Shown one piece after another: positions 24,971 through 34,727 of a DNA stretch of 64,000 bases (positions are counted from its first letter, which is position 1; each line of letters starts with the position of its first letter). A program made the position numbers and the translations under genes. The notes beneath the pieces were generated by a model. That model was not told the DNA's origin and searched no databases. It saw nothing but the letters and a program-made list of their open reading frames with translations. Source of the stretch: Pseudomonadota bacterium. Lineage in GTDB: Bacteria; Pseudomonadota; Alphaproteobacteria; Rhodobacterales; Rhodobacteraceae. Location: NCBI GenBank assembly GCA_018240425.1, contig JAFEFU010000049.1, forward strand, positions 59,803 to 123,802, in the 5' to 3' direction.

Positions 24971-27900
24971 ATGAGGGATTTCGGCGGCCGCACCCTGTTC
25001 TCGGCAACCGACCTGATGCGGTTCACGGGCTGCGCGCATGCGGCGCGGCTCGACCTGATGCACCTGAGGGGCGAAGGCCCCGAGCCGCGCGCGGACGGCG
25101 AGGATGCCGCACTTCTGCAAAGGCAGGGCGATGCGCACGAGGCCGCGCATCTGGCCAGGCTGAAGGCGGCCGGCAACCGGGTGGTCGAGATCGCGCGGGG
25201 CGATCTGGCCGCCAACGCCGAGGCGACCCGTTCGGCGCTGGCGTCGGGTGCCGACGTGGTGTTCCAGGGGGCGTTCCTGTCGGGCAACTGGGGCGGCTGG
25301 TCGGATTTCCTGATGCGGGTGGAGCGCCCCTCGGCGCTTGGCCCGTTCAGCTACGAGGTCGCGGACACCAAGCTGAAACGGCGACCGCATCCCAAGCACG
25401 TCCTGCAACTTGTCCTCTATTCCGACCTGCTGACCGAAATTCAGGGCGTGGCGCCGGAATTTGCCCATGTCGAACTGGGCACCGGTGAGCGTGCCACCCT
25501 TAGGCTGGCCGACTATGCCGCCTATGCGCGGATGGCGCGCGACCGGCTGGAGGGATTCGTGGCCGACCCGCGGCCCACCCGCCCGGTTCCCTGCGCCGAC
25601 TGCGGCCTCTGCCGGTGGGGAGATCATTGCGAAAGCGTCTGGCAGGCCGAGGACAGCCTGTTCAACGTTGCCAGCATCAGCCGCGGGCAGGTCAAGAAGC
25701 TCGAGAGCGCGGGCATCGCGACGATGGCGGCCCTGGCGACCCTCGACCGCCCGGTGCGGGGCATGGCAGAGGGCACACGGGCACGTCTGGCGACGCAAGC
25801 CCGGCTGCAACATGCGCGAAAGACCGGCGCACCGGCATTTGATCTCCGCGCCGCCGAGCCCGGCAAGGGCTTTGACCTCCTGCCCGAGCCGCAGCCGGGC
25901 GATCTCTTCTACGATATCGAGGGCGATCCGCATCACGAGGGCGGCCTTGAGTATCTGCACGGAGTCTGGTCCGACGGGCGGTTCCGTACCTTCTGGGCCC
26001 ACGACCACGCGGCCGAGGCGCGGGCGCTGGCGGACCTGTTCGGCTTCTTCCGGGCGCGGCTGACGGAATATCCGCGCGCGCGCATCTACCATTACGCGCC
26101 CTACGAGATCACCGCGCTGCGCCGTCTGACCGCAAAATACGGCATCGGCGAGGCCCTCCTCGACCGCCTGCTGCGCGAGCGGCGCTTTGTCGACCTCTAT
26201 GCCGTGGTCCGGGGCGGGCTGACCTGTTCGGAACCCAGCTATTCGATCAAGTCGCTTGAGGCCTTCTACGGGCTGAAACGCGAGGGCGAGGTCAAGACGG
26301 CGGGCGGTTCGGTCGTCGCCTACGAGAAATGGCGCGAGACGGGCGAGCAGCAGATCCTGGACGAGATCGAGGATTACAACCGTATCGACTGCATTTCGAC
26401 CGAGGGCCTGCGCGACTGGCTGGCCGGCATCCGCCCTGACGGTCCCTGGCCGGATCCCGGCGAAGATGCGGGGGCGAAAGAGGCCGAGGAGGACGCCGAC
26501 GCGCAGGCGCTGCGCGCCATGCTTGCCGTATCCAGCCTGCCCGGGGACCGGCAGGCGATGCTGTTCAACCTTGGTCTTTTCCACAAGCGCGAGGCAAAGC
26601 CCGCGCAATGGGCGGTGTTCGATTCCGCATCCAAGGACGAGGACGAACTGATCGACGACCTCGACGCACTGGCCGGGCTCGAGGCGACGGGTCCGGTGGA
26701 ACCCGTCAAGAAATCCTTCGCGCGCAGCTACCGCTATCCCTTGCAGGAAACCAGGCTGCGCGGCGGCAAGAAGGCCACGGTGCCGGTCTTCGACGGGCCG
26801 CCCGTGTCGGTCGGCATCGAGGAGATGGACCGCAGGGTCCGGCAGATCACCGTCAAGGCCGGGCCGGGAAAGCAGCATCTCCTGGGCGACCGGCTGAACC
26901 TGCACCCCGACTGGCCGTTGGACCCCAAGCCCATCCCCGGCGCGCTGCGCGACGTGATCGCCGACCAGTGCGGGCCGCGCACCTATCGCGCTGTCGATGA
27001 CCTTCTGTCCCGCGCGGCGCCGCGCCTGGCCACCGGGCCCTTGCAGCCGGTCACTGACCCCGTAGCGGGCACCATCGCCACCGTGGGCGCGATGGATGGA
27101 ACCGTGCTGCCGATCCAGGGGCCGCCCGGCACCGGCAAGACCTATGTCACCGCCCGGGCGATCCTGTCGCTGGTGAAGAAGGGCGCGCGCGTGGGCGTCA
27201 CCTCGAACAGCCACGAGGCGATCCGCAATGTGCTCATGGGCTGCCTGGGCGCGCTGGAGGATGACGATCCGGACCTTGCCCTGGATCTCGTCCACAAGAC
27301 CTCGGGCGAGGACGACGGCTATCCCGATGATTGCCCCGTCCGCCGCACCACGGACAATGCCGAGGCTGCGGGCGGGCGGAATATCGTCGGCGCCACAGCC
27401 TGGTTCTTTTCCCGCGACGAGAACGTGCAGGCCTTCGACTGGCTTTTCGTCGACGAGGCCGGGCAGGTGGGCCTTGCCAACATCGTGGCGATGGGGCGGG
27501 CGGCGAGGAACATCGTGCTGGTCGGCGACCCGCGCCAGCTGCCGCAGGTCATCCAGGGCGCGCATCCCGAGCCCGCGAACCTCTCCTGCCTCGACTGGAT
27601 GCTGGGCGATCACGCCACGGTGCCGCCGGACCGGGGCATCTTCCTGCCCGTCTCGCGCCGGATGCACCCCGGGGTCTGCCGCTTCATCTCGGATCAGGTC
27701 TATGAGGCACGGCTGGAAAGCCACCCCGACACCGCGCGACAGGCGGTGACGCGAACACACTTCCCGCCGGCCGGTGCCTTCTGGGTGCCGGTCGCGCACG
27801 AGGGCAATGCCCAGGTGGCGAGGGAGGAGGTCGCGGCGATCCGCGCCGCCTGCGACGATCTGCTGAAGGGGACATGGACCGACAGGGACGGCGCCACGCG

Positions 27901-28249
27901 CCCCATGCGGCCCGCCGACATCATCGTCGTCGCCCCCTACAATGCCCAGGTCAATGCGCTGCGCGAGGCATTGCCCGAGGCGATCCGCGTCGGCACGGTG
28001 GACAAGTTCCAGGGCCAGGAGGCGCCGGTGTGCCTTGTGTCGATGACCGCCTCGTCGGCCGAGGAGACCGCGCGGGGGATGGAGTTCCTGTTCTCGCTCA
28101 ACCGCATCAACGTGGCCGTGTCGCGCGCCAAGGGCCTCGCGCTGGTCTTCGGCGCCCCGCGCCTGCGCGAGGCGAAGTGCGAGACGGTCGGGCAGATGCG
28201 GCTGGCCAACACGCTCTGCGCGCTGCCCGGGATTGGAGCGGCGGGTTAG
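24971..28249 (+). CDS. TM0106-family RecB-like nuclease fused to an SF1 helicase
   Basis: A 1092-residue multidomain protein. Residues 1 to about 220 form a RecB-like (PD-(D/E)XK) nuclease: EVADTKLKRRPHPKHVLQL carries the D and K of the active site, and CADCGLCRWGDHC is a cysteine group like the iron-sulfur clamp of AddB/Cas4 nucleases. From about 310 an RNase H-like/DEDD domain starts with LFYDIEGDPHH. From about 700 a superfamily 1 helicase follows: Walker A IQGPPGTGKTY, motif II FVDEAGQ, motif III VGDPRQLPQV, then GTVDKFQGQE and NVAVSRAKGL. The architecture suits processing of branched or foreign DNA. The ATG at 24971 has GGAGTAGG upstream. It diverges from a WYL regulator gene, a context common for phage defence. 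Confidence 0.85.
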   Translation: MRDFGGRTLFSATDLMRFTGCAHAARLDLMHLRGEGPEPRADGEDAALLQRQGDAHEAAHLARLKAAGNRVVEIARGDLAANAEATRSALASGADVVFQGAFLSGNWGGWSDFLMRVERPSALGPFSYEVADTKLKRRPHPKHVLQLVLYSDLLTEIQGVAPEFAHVELGTGERATLRLADYAAYARMARDRLEGFVADPRPTRPVPCADCGLCRWGDHCESVWQAEDSLFNVASISRGQVKKLESAGIATMAALATLDRPVRGMAEGTRARLATQARLQHARKTGAPAFDLRAAEPGKGFDLLPEPQPGDLFYDIEGDPHHEGGLEYLHGVWSDGRFRTFWAHDHAAEARALADLFGFFRARLTEYPRARIYHYAPYEITALRRLTAKYGIGEALLDRLLRERRFVDLYAVVRGGLTCSEPSYSIKSLEAFYGLKREGEVKTAGGSVVAYEKWRETGEQQILDEIEDYNRIDCISTEGLRDWLAGIRPDGPWPDPGEDAGAKEAEEDADAQALRAMLAVSSLPGDRQAMLFNLGLFHKREAKPAQWAVFDSASKDEDELIDDLDALAGLEATGPVEPVKKSFARSYRYPLQETRLRGGKKATVPVFDGPPVSVGIEEMDRRVRQITVKAGPGKQHLLGDRLNLHPDWPLDPKPIPGALRDVIADQCGPRTYRAVDDLLSRAAPRLATGPLQPVTDPVAGTIATVGAMDGTVLPIQGPPGTGKTYVTARAILSLVKKGARVGVTSNSHEAIRNVLMGCLGALEDDDPDLALDLVHKTSGEDDGYPDDCPVRRTTDNAEAAGGRNIVGATAWFFSRDENVQAFDWLFVDEAGQVGLANIVAMGRAARNIVLVGDPRQLPQVIQGAHPEPANLSCLDWMLGDHATVPPDRGIFLPVSRRMHPGVCRFISDQVYEARLESHPDTARQAVTRTHFPPAGAFWVPVAHEGNAQVAREEVAAIRAACDDLLKGTWTDRDGATRPMRPADIIVVAPYNAQVNALREALPEAIRVGTVDKFQGQEAPVCLVSMTASSAEETARGMEFLFSLNRINVAVSRAKGLALVFGAPRLREAKCETVGQMRLANTLCALPGIGAAG

Positions 28250-28252
28250 GCG

Positions 28253-29185
28253 TCAGGCCAGCTCTTCCAGCCGGGCGCCGGGGAAGGCGGCAAGGCAGCG
28301 GGCGATCTCGTCGCGGTCCGCCATCAGGCAGGCGGCGGTCGACAGCGCGTCGGCCACCGCGGCCTCGGGCGCGCTGACGCTGACCGCGCGCCAGCGCGAC
28401 GGTGCCGGGCGGCCGCTCAGCGGATCGAGGATGTGGCCCACGCTTCCCGCCTGGTCGAAGGTGGTCCCGAGCGGGGCCGAGGTGGCCAGCGCCCGGTCGC
28501 GCAGCGCCACCTGCCGGCCGGTTTCGGCCAGGGTCAGCGGCCAGTCGCCGCCCGAAGGCGTCCCGCCGATGGCCCGGTATTCGCCGGTGTTGACCAGAAG
28601 ATCGCCATAGCCCCCGGCGCGCAGCTGCGCCGCAACCCGGTCGGCGATGAAGCCCTGGGCGATGCCGTTCAGGGTCAGGCCCATGCCGGGTGCGAGGGTG
28701 ACGGCTTCCTCGTCGATGCCGACCTTCGGCCAGCCGGTCAGGGCCAGCGCCGCGCCGATCTCGTCCTGGCGGGGGGCGGTGCCTGCCGCGTATCGCTCGG
28801 CGTAGAGCGCCCAGAGCGGCTGGATGGTCGGATCGAACCGCCCACCCGAGGCGGCATGGACACGCCCGGCCAGGGCCAGGCATTCGAGAAGCTCGAAGGG
28901 CGGGGCCTCCAGCCCGCCGGTCCGGTTCAGGGCCGACAGCGCCGATCCCGGCTGGTAGAGGCTGAAGATCGTTTCGAGGCGGGCGACTTCGGCGGCGGCG
29001 CGGGCGGCGGTCCGGGCCGCATCGGGACCGGCGGGAAGGCGGATGACCGCCTCGGCGCCCAGGGCCGTGCCGCGCCAGACATAGAGATCGCCGGCCCGCG
29101 CGCGTGGGGCGGCGACCAGTGCCGCAAGGCCGGCCGATATCGACAGGAAGCGGCGGCGTGTCAGGGTGCGGCGCGGGGTGTGCAT
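28253..29185 (-). CDS. nosX: NosX, FAD:protein FMN transferase of the nos operon
   Basis: A 310-residue ApbE-family protein. A Tat-type signal (LTRRRFLSISAGLAALVA) directs it to the periplasm. Family marks are GGRFDPTIQPLWALY, LTLNGIAQGFIADRV and DLLVNTGEYRAIGG, followed by the GHILDP loop. NosX is known to attach FMN covalently to NosR. It is the last gene of nosRZDFYLX, 3 bases after nosL, and it ends only 3 bases from the convergent nuclease/helicase gene. Confidence 0.92.
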   Translation of the reverse strand: MHTPRRTLTRRRFLSISAGLAALVAAPRARAGDLYVWRGTALGAEAVIRLPAGPDAARTAARAAAEVARLETIFSLYQPGSALSALNRTGGLEAPPFELLECLALAGRVHAASGGRFDPTIQPLWALYAERYAAGTAPRQDEIGAALALTGWPKVGIDEEAVTLAPGMGLTLNGIAQGFIADRVAAQLRAGGYGDLLVNTGEYRAIGGTPSGGDWPLTLAETGRQVALRDRALATSAPLGTTFDQAGSVGHILDPLSGRPAPSRWRAVSVSAPEAAVADALSTAACLMADRDEIARCLAAFPGARLEELA

Positions 29186-29188
29186 GGG

Positions 29189-29758
29189 TCAGCCTCCCAG
29201 TTTCTGCGTGAGGGTGCGCAGGCGGTTCTGAAAATCGGGATCCGTCGCGGCGGGTGAGGTTGCGGCGGGCGCGGTGGCGTCGCTGAAGATCATCCCGTCG
29301 GGGATCTCGGCCAGCCGCATGACCGCGCCGCCATGTTCGGCAATGAAGGCGTCGGCCTTGGCGGGGTCCGAGAAGGGCACGATCTCGGGGGCGCCCATGC
29401 CGCCGGTTGCGTCCGATCCGACCACGAGGCTGGCCTTGTCGATCAGGATCCAGTTGTCGGCGCCCGGCTGGTCCCAGCTTGGCGCCGCCCCCATGTCGCT
29501 GACATAGACGGCGAGGATCGGGTGGCTTTGCTCGGGCAGGCGCATGTAGGCGATGGCGTCGCGGACCTGGCTGAAGAACAGGGGCTTGCCCGCCAGCCCG
29601 TCCAGATGGGCCTGGCCCTTGGGGCCGGGATGCTCGATCACGTTCATCTGGCAGAAATAGCCCACCGACTCGGCGGTCATCGGCACCGGCTGGGGCAGGG
29701 CGGCGGTCTCGTCGCGGCAGGCGGCGAGAAGCATCAGGACAAGAAGGGCGCGTTTCAT
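29189..29758 (-). CDS. nosL: NosL, copper chaperone lipoprotein
   Basis: A 189-residue outer-face lipoprotein that delivers Cu(I) for NosZ maturation. The N-terminus MKRALLVLMLLAAC ends in a lipobox (LAAC) whose cysteine would be lipidated. The MTAESVGYFCQMNV stretch has the C-x-M metal-binding pattern of NosL, and EHPGPKGQAHL follows. Length matches the usual 170-190. It overlaps nosY by ATGA and precedes nosX by 3 bases. Confidence 0.93.
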   Translation of the reverse strand: MKRALLVLMLLAACRDETAALPQPVPMTAESVGYFCQMNVIEHPGPKGQAHLDGLAGKPLFFSQVRDAIAYMRLPEQSHPILAVYVSDMGAAPSWDQPGADNWILIDKASLVVGSDATGGMGAPEIVPFSDPAKADAFIAEHGGAVMRLAEIPDGMIFSDATAPAATSPAATDPDFQNRLRTLTQKLGG

Positions 29759-30576
29759 AGGGTCACCTTGCGGAAGGCGGCGATGGCGAGGCCGAGGGCC
29801 GCCAGCGGCCAGAGAAGGATCGAGGCCAGCGACTGCCAGCCGGGGATGGTGGCCGCGGCCCCGGCGATGCCCGCGGCGGCGGCGGTCGCCTGCGAGGCCG
29901 ACAGGTTGTAGAGGCGGAAGGCATCGGCAGGGTTCGCAAGCAGCGCATAGGGAAAGAGCGCGGTGGTGAAGAAGCCGCCGTTGTCGGCGACGATCCCGGC
30001 CAGCAGCGCCAGGTCATAAAGGACGATCACCACCAGCCACAGGCCGATGCCGAGGCCCGCTGCCGCCGAGGGCCGGCGCGACCAGGCCGAGAGCGCGTAG
30101 CCGGTGCCGAGGAAGGTCGCGCCCAGAAGAAGCGACGACCAGAACAGCCGGAACAGCGCCGGCAGCCCGGCCAGCGCACGGGTATCGACGGCGATGGCGG
30201 CCAGCGCGGCGGTGCCGTATCCGGCCAGCAGCGCCACCGACAGGACCGCGAGATGGGCGATGAGCTTGCCGATCAGCGCCTCGGGGCGCGAGACCGGATA
30301 GGCAAGCAGAAGCGGCAGGGTGCCGCGCTCCAGCTCGCCCGCCACCGCGTCGAACGCGAGAAGGAGGGCGAGCAGCGGCACCAGATAGACGGCGAGCGAG
30401 GTGAGGCTGGCCACCGTCACCGACAGCCGGTCGGCGCCGAGTGCGCCGGTGGGTGCCGATCCGGCGGCCGACAGGACCATCCCGAACAGCACCATCATCA
30501 GCGCCGAAATGGTCACCCAGCGGTTGCGCCGCGCGATGCGGAATTCGGCGGCGCAGGTGGCGAGGATGCGGTTCAT
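29755..30576 (-). CDS. nosY: NosY, ABC permease for NosZ maturation
   Basis: A 273-residue integral membrane protein with about six hydrophobic segments and the ABC-2 permease pattern (AFDAVAGELERGTLPLLLAYPVSR in parts). NosY forms, with NosF, the ATP-driven complex that works with NosD and NosL to supply sulfur and copper for the CuZ site of NosZ. It overlaps nosF and nosL by ATGA at either end. Confidence 0.92.
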   Translation of the reverse strand: MNRILATCAAEFRIARRNRWVTISALMMVLFGMVLSAAGSAPTGALGADRLSVTVASLTSLAVYLVPLLALLLAFDAVAGELERGTLPLLLAYPVSRPEALIGKLIAHLAVLSVALLAGYGTAALAAIAVDTRALAGLPALFRLFWSSLLLGATFLGTGYALSAWSRRPSAAAGLGIGLWLVVIVLYDLALLAGIVADNGGFFTTALFPYALLANPADAFRLYNLSASQATAAAAGIAGAAATIPGWQSLASILLWPLAALGLAIAAFRKVTL

Positions 30577-31469
30577 TGTCCGTCCCTCCGGCTGAAATGG
30601 CTGTAGATGTCCTCAAGGCTCGGCGGCTGGATGTCGACATCGGCGACCGCGCCGTTCAGGGCGGCGATGCGGGCCAGAAGCGGCAGCTTGTCGTCCTGTG
30701 CGCAGGACAGGACCACCTGCCGCCCCGCCGCCGTCGCCCCGGGAAGTGCGGCAAGGACGGCCCCGGCCTTATCCACGGCGGGCGTGACCTGCACCTGCAG
30801 GGGCAGCGCCGCCTGGCGGCGCAGGTCCGCGAGCGTACCCTCGGCCACCACCCGTCCCTTGGCGAGGATGACGATCCGGTCGGTCCGCGCCTCGACCTCG
30901 GTCAGCGCGTGCGACGAGAGAAGGATCGCCGCCCCGTCGGACGCCAGCCCGTCGAGCAGCGCATAGAAGTCGCGCCGCGACACCGGGTCCAGCCCCGAGG
31001 TCGGCTCGTCCAGCACCAGAAGGTCGGGCGCGCCGATCAGGGTCTGGGCCAGGCCGACCCGCTGGCGCATCCCCTTGGAGTAGGTGCCGATCCTCCGCCG
31101 CGCCGCGCTGCCAAGGCCGACCCTCTCGAGAAGCCCCGCCGCCTCGGATGCCGGGCGTCCGCGCAGGCGCAGGTAGAAGCCGATCTGCTCCTCGCCGGTC
31201 AGCGCCGGATGGAAGGCGGCGTTCTCGGGGAGGTAGGCGACACGGGCGCGCGCTGCCGCAGAACCCGGCGCGGCGGCGGCCACCTCGACCTTGCCGTGGT
31301 CGAAGGGGATCAGGCCGAGGATGATCTTCATCATCGTCGACTTGCCGGCGCCGTTGTGGCCAAGGAGCGCCACCCTTTCGCCGGGCGAGACCCGCAGCGA
31401 AACCTCATCGAGCGCGGTCACGCCCTGATAGGTCTTAGTGACCTTCGAGAGCGTCAGTGTCTGTGTCAT
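30573..31469 (-). CDS. nosF: NosF, ABC ATPase for NosZ maturation
   Basis: A 298-residue ATPase. Walker A GHNGAGKSTMMK, a signature region around YSKGMRQRVGLAQTL, and Walker B LLVLDEPTSGLDP are all present. It drives NosY. Its ATG at 31469 lies inside the 3' end of nosD (35-base overlap), and its stop overlaps nosY by ATGA, so nosDFY are translationally coupled. Confidence 0.93.
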   Translation of the reverse strand: MTQTLTLSKVTKTYQGVTALDEVSLRVSPGERVALLGHNGAGKSTMMKIILGLIPFDHGKVEVAAAAPGSAAARARVAYLPENAAFHPALTGEEQIGFYLRLRGRPASEAAGLLERVGLGSAARRRIGTYSKGMRQRVGLAQTLIGAPDLLVLDEPTSGLDPVSRRDFYALLDGLASDGAAILLSSHALTEVEARTDRIVILAKGRVVAEGTLADLRRQAALPLQVQVTPAVDKAGAVLAALPGATAAGRQVVLSCAQDDKLPLLARIAALNGAVADVDIQPPSLEDIYSHFSRRDGQ

Positions 31470-32766
31470 TGCCTTGTTCTTTCTGCCAGCGTCCGGCGAC
31501 CTCGGCCTCCATCGCCGCGATGGCGGGCGGCACTGCGATCTCGATCGGGGCCATCAGCGGGTGGCTGTCGACGACGCCGCCCGGAAGGGTTGCGGGAAAG
31601 TTCGATTGCGACCAGCGGATCAGCTGGACGGCGGGCGCCCCGGTCAGCAGCGCGGCGGCGGGCTGCGACCAGAGGATATGGTCCATCAGGTCGTTCGGCC
31701 GGTAGGGGCTGTCGGCCAGGCCGTCGCCGTTCAGATCGAAGGCGGCATTGTCCGACCAGTAGTTGCCGCGGCCATTGAAGCTCCATTCGATGTCGCGGGT
31801 GCCGACGTATTTCACCTGGTTCCGGTTGCCGACGAAGCTGTTGCCGGTCAGGACGTTCCTGGCCGATCCGGCGGTGAAGTGGATGCCGATGGCACAGCCA
31901 TCGAAGCGGTTGCCGTAGATCAGGTTCTTGTTGGCGTCATAGATGAAGGTGCATTTCTCGGCCCCGCCACGGACGAGGTTGCCGTAAAATTCCCCGTCGT
32001 TGGCCGAATTCAGCATCAGCCCGTGGCTGCGGTCGACCAGCGACAGGTTGTCGTGGGCCGTCACCCGGTTCGAATACATGATGGCGAAGCCCAGGTGATT
32101 GCCGATCGAGATGTTGCCCGACACCTCGGAATCGTGCGTGTACATGTAGTGGATGGCAAAGCGCAGGTCGCGGAACAGGTTGCCGCGGAAGATGTCCTTT
32201 TTCGAGGTGTTGGCGAAGATTCCGTCGCGGCCAAAGCGGATGTCGTTCTTCTCGACCACCGCGCCGGGCGAGTTCCAGACGTAGATGCCATTGCCGCGGT
32301 CGATCATGTGCGGGTTCTGGCGGCCGACGATGCGGTTGGCGCTGACCAGTGCGTCGCGTCCGCCGTGGATGTCGATGCCGTGCAGGTTGTCGGTCAGCAC
32401 GTTCCCGAGGATCCGCGCCCGGTCGGCGCCCTTCAGGATGCGCACGCCGCTGTCGATCTCCTGGTTGTTGCCGCCCGAATGGCGGATGGTCAGGCCTTCG
32501 ATGGTCACGTCGGGTGCGGTCAGGGTCAGGACCGAGCCCTGCCCGCCGCCATCGATGACCGCGTCCGGCGTCCCGCGCAGGGTCAGCGGGCGGTCGATGA
32601 CCGCCGGGCCCGAATAGAGGCCCGGCGGCAGGATCAGCGCGTCGCCGGGGCTGGCCGCGGCCACCGCCGCAGCCAGCGCACCTGCGCCCGGCACAAGCCT
32701 GACCTCGACCGCCAGCAGGGGCTGGGCGGCCAGAAGGACAAGCAGGCTTGCAACCAGGCGCTTCAT
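31435..32766 (-). CDS. nosD: NosD, periplasmic beta-helix maturation factor
   Basis: A 443-residue exported protein. The signal peptide (MKRLVASLLVLLAAQPLLA) is followed by repeated parallel beta-helix (CASH/NosD) turns such as VTIEGLTIRHSGGNN, RILGNVLTDNLHGIDI and NEIVGR-like RIVGRQNPH. NosD acts with NosFY in building the copper-sulfur CuZ cluster of NosZ. I take the ATG at 32766, 5 bases after the nosZ stop; a longer frame would add 26 residues before the signal peptide. Confidence 0.93.
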   Translation of the reverse strand: MKRLVASLLVLLAAQPLLAVEVRLVPGAGALAAAVAAASPGDALILPPGLYSGPAVIDRPLTLRGTPDAVIDGGGQGSVLTLTAPDVTIEGLTIRHSGGNNQEIDSGVRILKGADRARILGNVLTDNLHGIDIHGGRDALVSANRIVGRQNPHMIDRGNGIYVWNSPGAVVEKNDIRFGRDGIFANTSKKDIFRGNLFRDLRFAIHYMYTHDSEVSGNISIGNHLGFAIMYSNRVTAHDNLSLVDRSHGLMLNSANDGEFYGNLVRGGAEKCTFIYDANKNLIYGNRFDGCAIGIHFTAGSARNVLTGNSFVGNRNQVKYVGTRDIEWSFNGRGNYWSDNAAFDLNGDGLADSPYRPNDLMDHILWSQPAAALLTGAPAVQLIRWSQSNFPATLPGGVVDSHPLMAPIEIAVPPAIAAMEAEVAGRWQKEQGNDTDTDALEGH

Positions 32767-32771
32767 GGCGA

Positions 32772-34727
32772 TCAGGCCCCCGTCGGCTCGACGATCATCC
32801 GCCCGCGCATCTCCATGTGCAGCGCGTGGCAGAACCACTGGCAATAGTACCAGTGCACCCCCGGCATGGCCGCGACGAAGGTGACAGAGGATGTGGCCTG
32901 CGGCCCGATCTCCATCGCGACTCCGTGGTTGCCCAGCGTGAAGCCGTGGGTCAGGTCGTCGATGTCGTCGAGGTTGGTGATCGTCACCGTCACCTCGTCG
33001 CCCTGCTTGACGGTGAAGCTGTCAAGCGCGAAGGTCGGCGCCTGGCTCGACATGTAGACCCGCACCTTGTTGCCGTCGCGGACCACCTTGTCCTGATAGT
33101 CGTCAAGGTTGACCCCGTCCGCCTCGGCCTGCTTGCGGGTTTCGGCCCACATCGGATCCTGGCGGTCCCAGACCGAGCGGATGTTGGTCATCTTCGAGGC
33201 GTGGACGGCGATGGCGTCATGCGGCTCGGCGAAGTTCGGCCCGTCGTGGACGACCTTCATCTTGTCGCCGGTGATGTCGATCAGCTGATCGTTCTCGGGC
33301 TTCAGGGGGCCGACGTTCAGGAAGCGGTCCTTCGAGAACTTGCAGAGGCAGACCAGCCACTTGCCGTCGGCCTCGAGCGTTTCGCCCATCGAGGTCTTGA
33401 GGTGGCCGGGCTGGTACTGCACGTCCAGCTTGTCGAGGATCGGATCGACCTTCTCGCCCTTGTAGGCGGCGATGGCCTTCTCGATGTTCCACTTCACCAC
33501 CTGGCTGTCGAGGAAGAGCGAGGTGAAGGCATTGCCCTTGCCATCGAAGGCGGTGTGCAGCGGCCCGAGGCCCAGTTCCGGCTCGGCCACCACGGCGCTG
33601 CGCGGCTCGGCGTTCTTGTAGAACACGTCGTCCAGCTTGGTCACGTCGATCACCGTGACCGTCGGGCTGAGCTTGCCGGCAACGCAGAGGTGCTTCTTGT
33701 CGGGCGCCATGTTGCAGCCATGCGGGTTGTTCGGCACCGGGATATAGCGGGTGTAGTTCTTGTTCTGGCCCTTGCGCCCGTCGATGACCTTGACGCCGTT
33801 CACCTCCTTGTAGTCGCCGGCCGCGATGCCCTTCTCGATCTCGGCGATGTTGAAGACGACGACATGGTCCATGTCGGCCGAGGTCATGTCGGCCTGGGTC
33901 AGGCCCATCTCCGAGTTGTAGCTGGTCGAGAAGGCCCACTTGCCTTCATAGTCGGCGTCGGTGTTGTCGAGGTTGCCCGACACCATCACCTGCCAGGCCA
34001 CATCCCACTTGTCGGCGTCGACGGCGGTGAAGAAGTTCACGTAGTTCTTGCCGTCCTCGGTATCGGCCTTGCCGATCGGCTCGATCAGCACCTCGTCCTC
34101 GCCGTTGGCGAACACATAGTTCGAGCGCGGCCATTTCTGCGGGCGCAGGCCGTGGATGCCGCGGGCGTTCGGGATTTCCAGGATCGCGTCACATTTCATC
34201 ACGTCGCAGCGCACGCGGGCCACGCGGGTGTTGGCCTTGTCGTTCATGAACAGGAAGCGGCCGTCGTACTTGCCTTCGGTGAAGGACATGTGGACGTGGT
34301 GCAGGTCGCCGTTGTCATGGACCTTCTTGCCGTTGGCCTCGAGGAAGGCCTTGGTCTCGGGCAGCATCTTCTCGGTCAGGATGCGCAGCGATTCGTTGGT
34401 GCGGCCCCAGCCGGTGGCCGAGCAGCGGTTGAAGACCGGCACCCGCATCAGCTCGCGCATCGAGGGAATCCCGAGGATGCGCATCTCGCCAGCCTGCCCC
34501 GAGGACCAGAAGCCGTAATATTCGTCCAGATCGCCAGGCGCCACGTTGATTTCGGCGGCCTCGTCGGCGCGGGCGCCCGAGGCGGCGGCCAGTGCGGCGG
34601 TGCCGGCGGCGACGCCCCCGAACCCCGCAAGGCGTGCACCCCCGAGCGAACCCATGAGTGCCGCGCCCCCGGCGGTGGCGCCCAGAAGACCGCGGCGGCT
34701 GATGCCTTTGCTTTCGTCCTCAGACAT
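32772..34727 (-). CDS. nosZ: NosZ, nitrous oxide reductase (clade I, Tat type)
   Basis: The 651-residue terminal reductase converts N2O to N2 in the periplasm. The signal has a twin arginine ([14 protein letters not shown]), marking clade I. CuZ histidines are visible in DLHHVHMSF (about H143, H144, H146), [20 protein letters not shown] and EPHDA. The CuA domain at the C-terminus has [15 protein letters not shown], with C629, C633, H637 and M640 as ligands. The ATG at 34727 has AAGGA about 9 bases upstream and overlaps nosR by 8 bases. Length and motifs match active NosZ; no truncation is seen. Confidence 0.97.
   Translation of the reverse strand: MSEDESKGISRRGLLGATAGGAALMGSLGGARLAGFGGVAAGTAALAAASGARADEAAEINVAPGDLDEYYGFWSSGQAGEMRILGIPSMRELMRVPVFNRCSATGWGRTNESLRILTEKMLPETKAFLEANGKKVHDNGDLHHVHMSFTEGKYDGRFLFMNDKANTRVARVRCDVMKCDAILEIPNARGIHGLRPQKWPRSNYVFANGEDEVLIEPIGKADTEDGKNYVNFFTAVDADKWDVAWQVMVSGNLDNTDADYEGKWAFSTSYNSEMGLTQADMTSADMDHVVVFNIAEIEKGIAAGDYKEVNGVKVIDGRKGQNKNYTRYIPVPNNPHGCNMAPDKKHLCVAGKLSPTVTVIDVTKLDDVFYKNAEPRSAVVAEPELGLGPLHTAFDGKGNAFTSLFLDSQVVKWNIEKAIAAYKGEKVDPILDKLDVQYQPGHLKTSMGETLEADGKWLVCLCKFSKDRFLNVGPLKPENDQLIDITGDKMKVVHDGPNFAEPHDAIAVHASKMTNIRSVWDRQDPMWAETRKQAEADGVNLDDYQDKVVRDGNKVRVYMSSQAPTFALDSFTVKQGDEVTVTITNLDDIDDLTHGFTLGNHGVAMEIGPQATSSVTFVAAMPGVHWYYCQWFCHALHMEMRGRMIVEPTGA

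Noticed and set aside
24896..27799. Open minus-strand frame of 967 codons opposite the nuclease/helicase gene
   Set aside because: No recognisable domain and composition typical of an antisense shadow; the plus strand has all helicase motifs in order.
31438..32847. Plus-strand frame of 469 codons opposite nosD
   Set aside because: Valine/aspartate-rich shadow of the beta-helix gene, with no start context; nosD fits the operon exactly.
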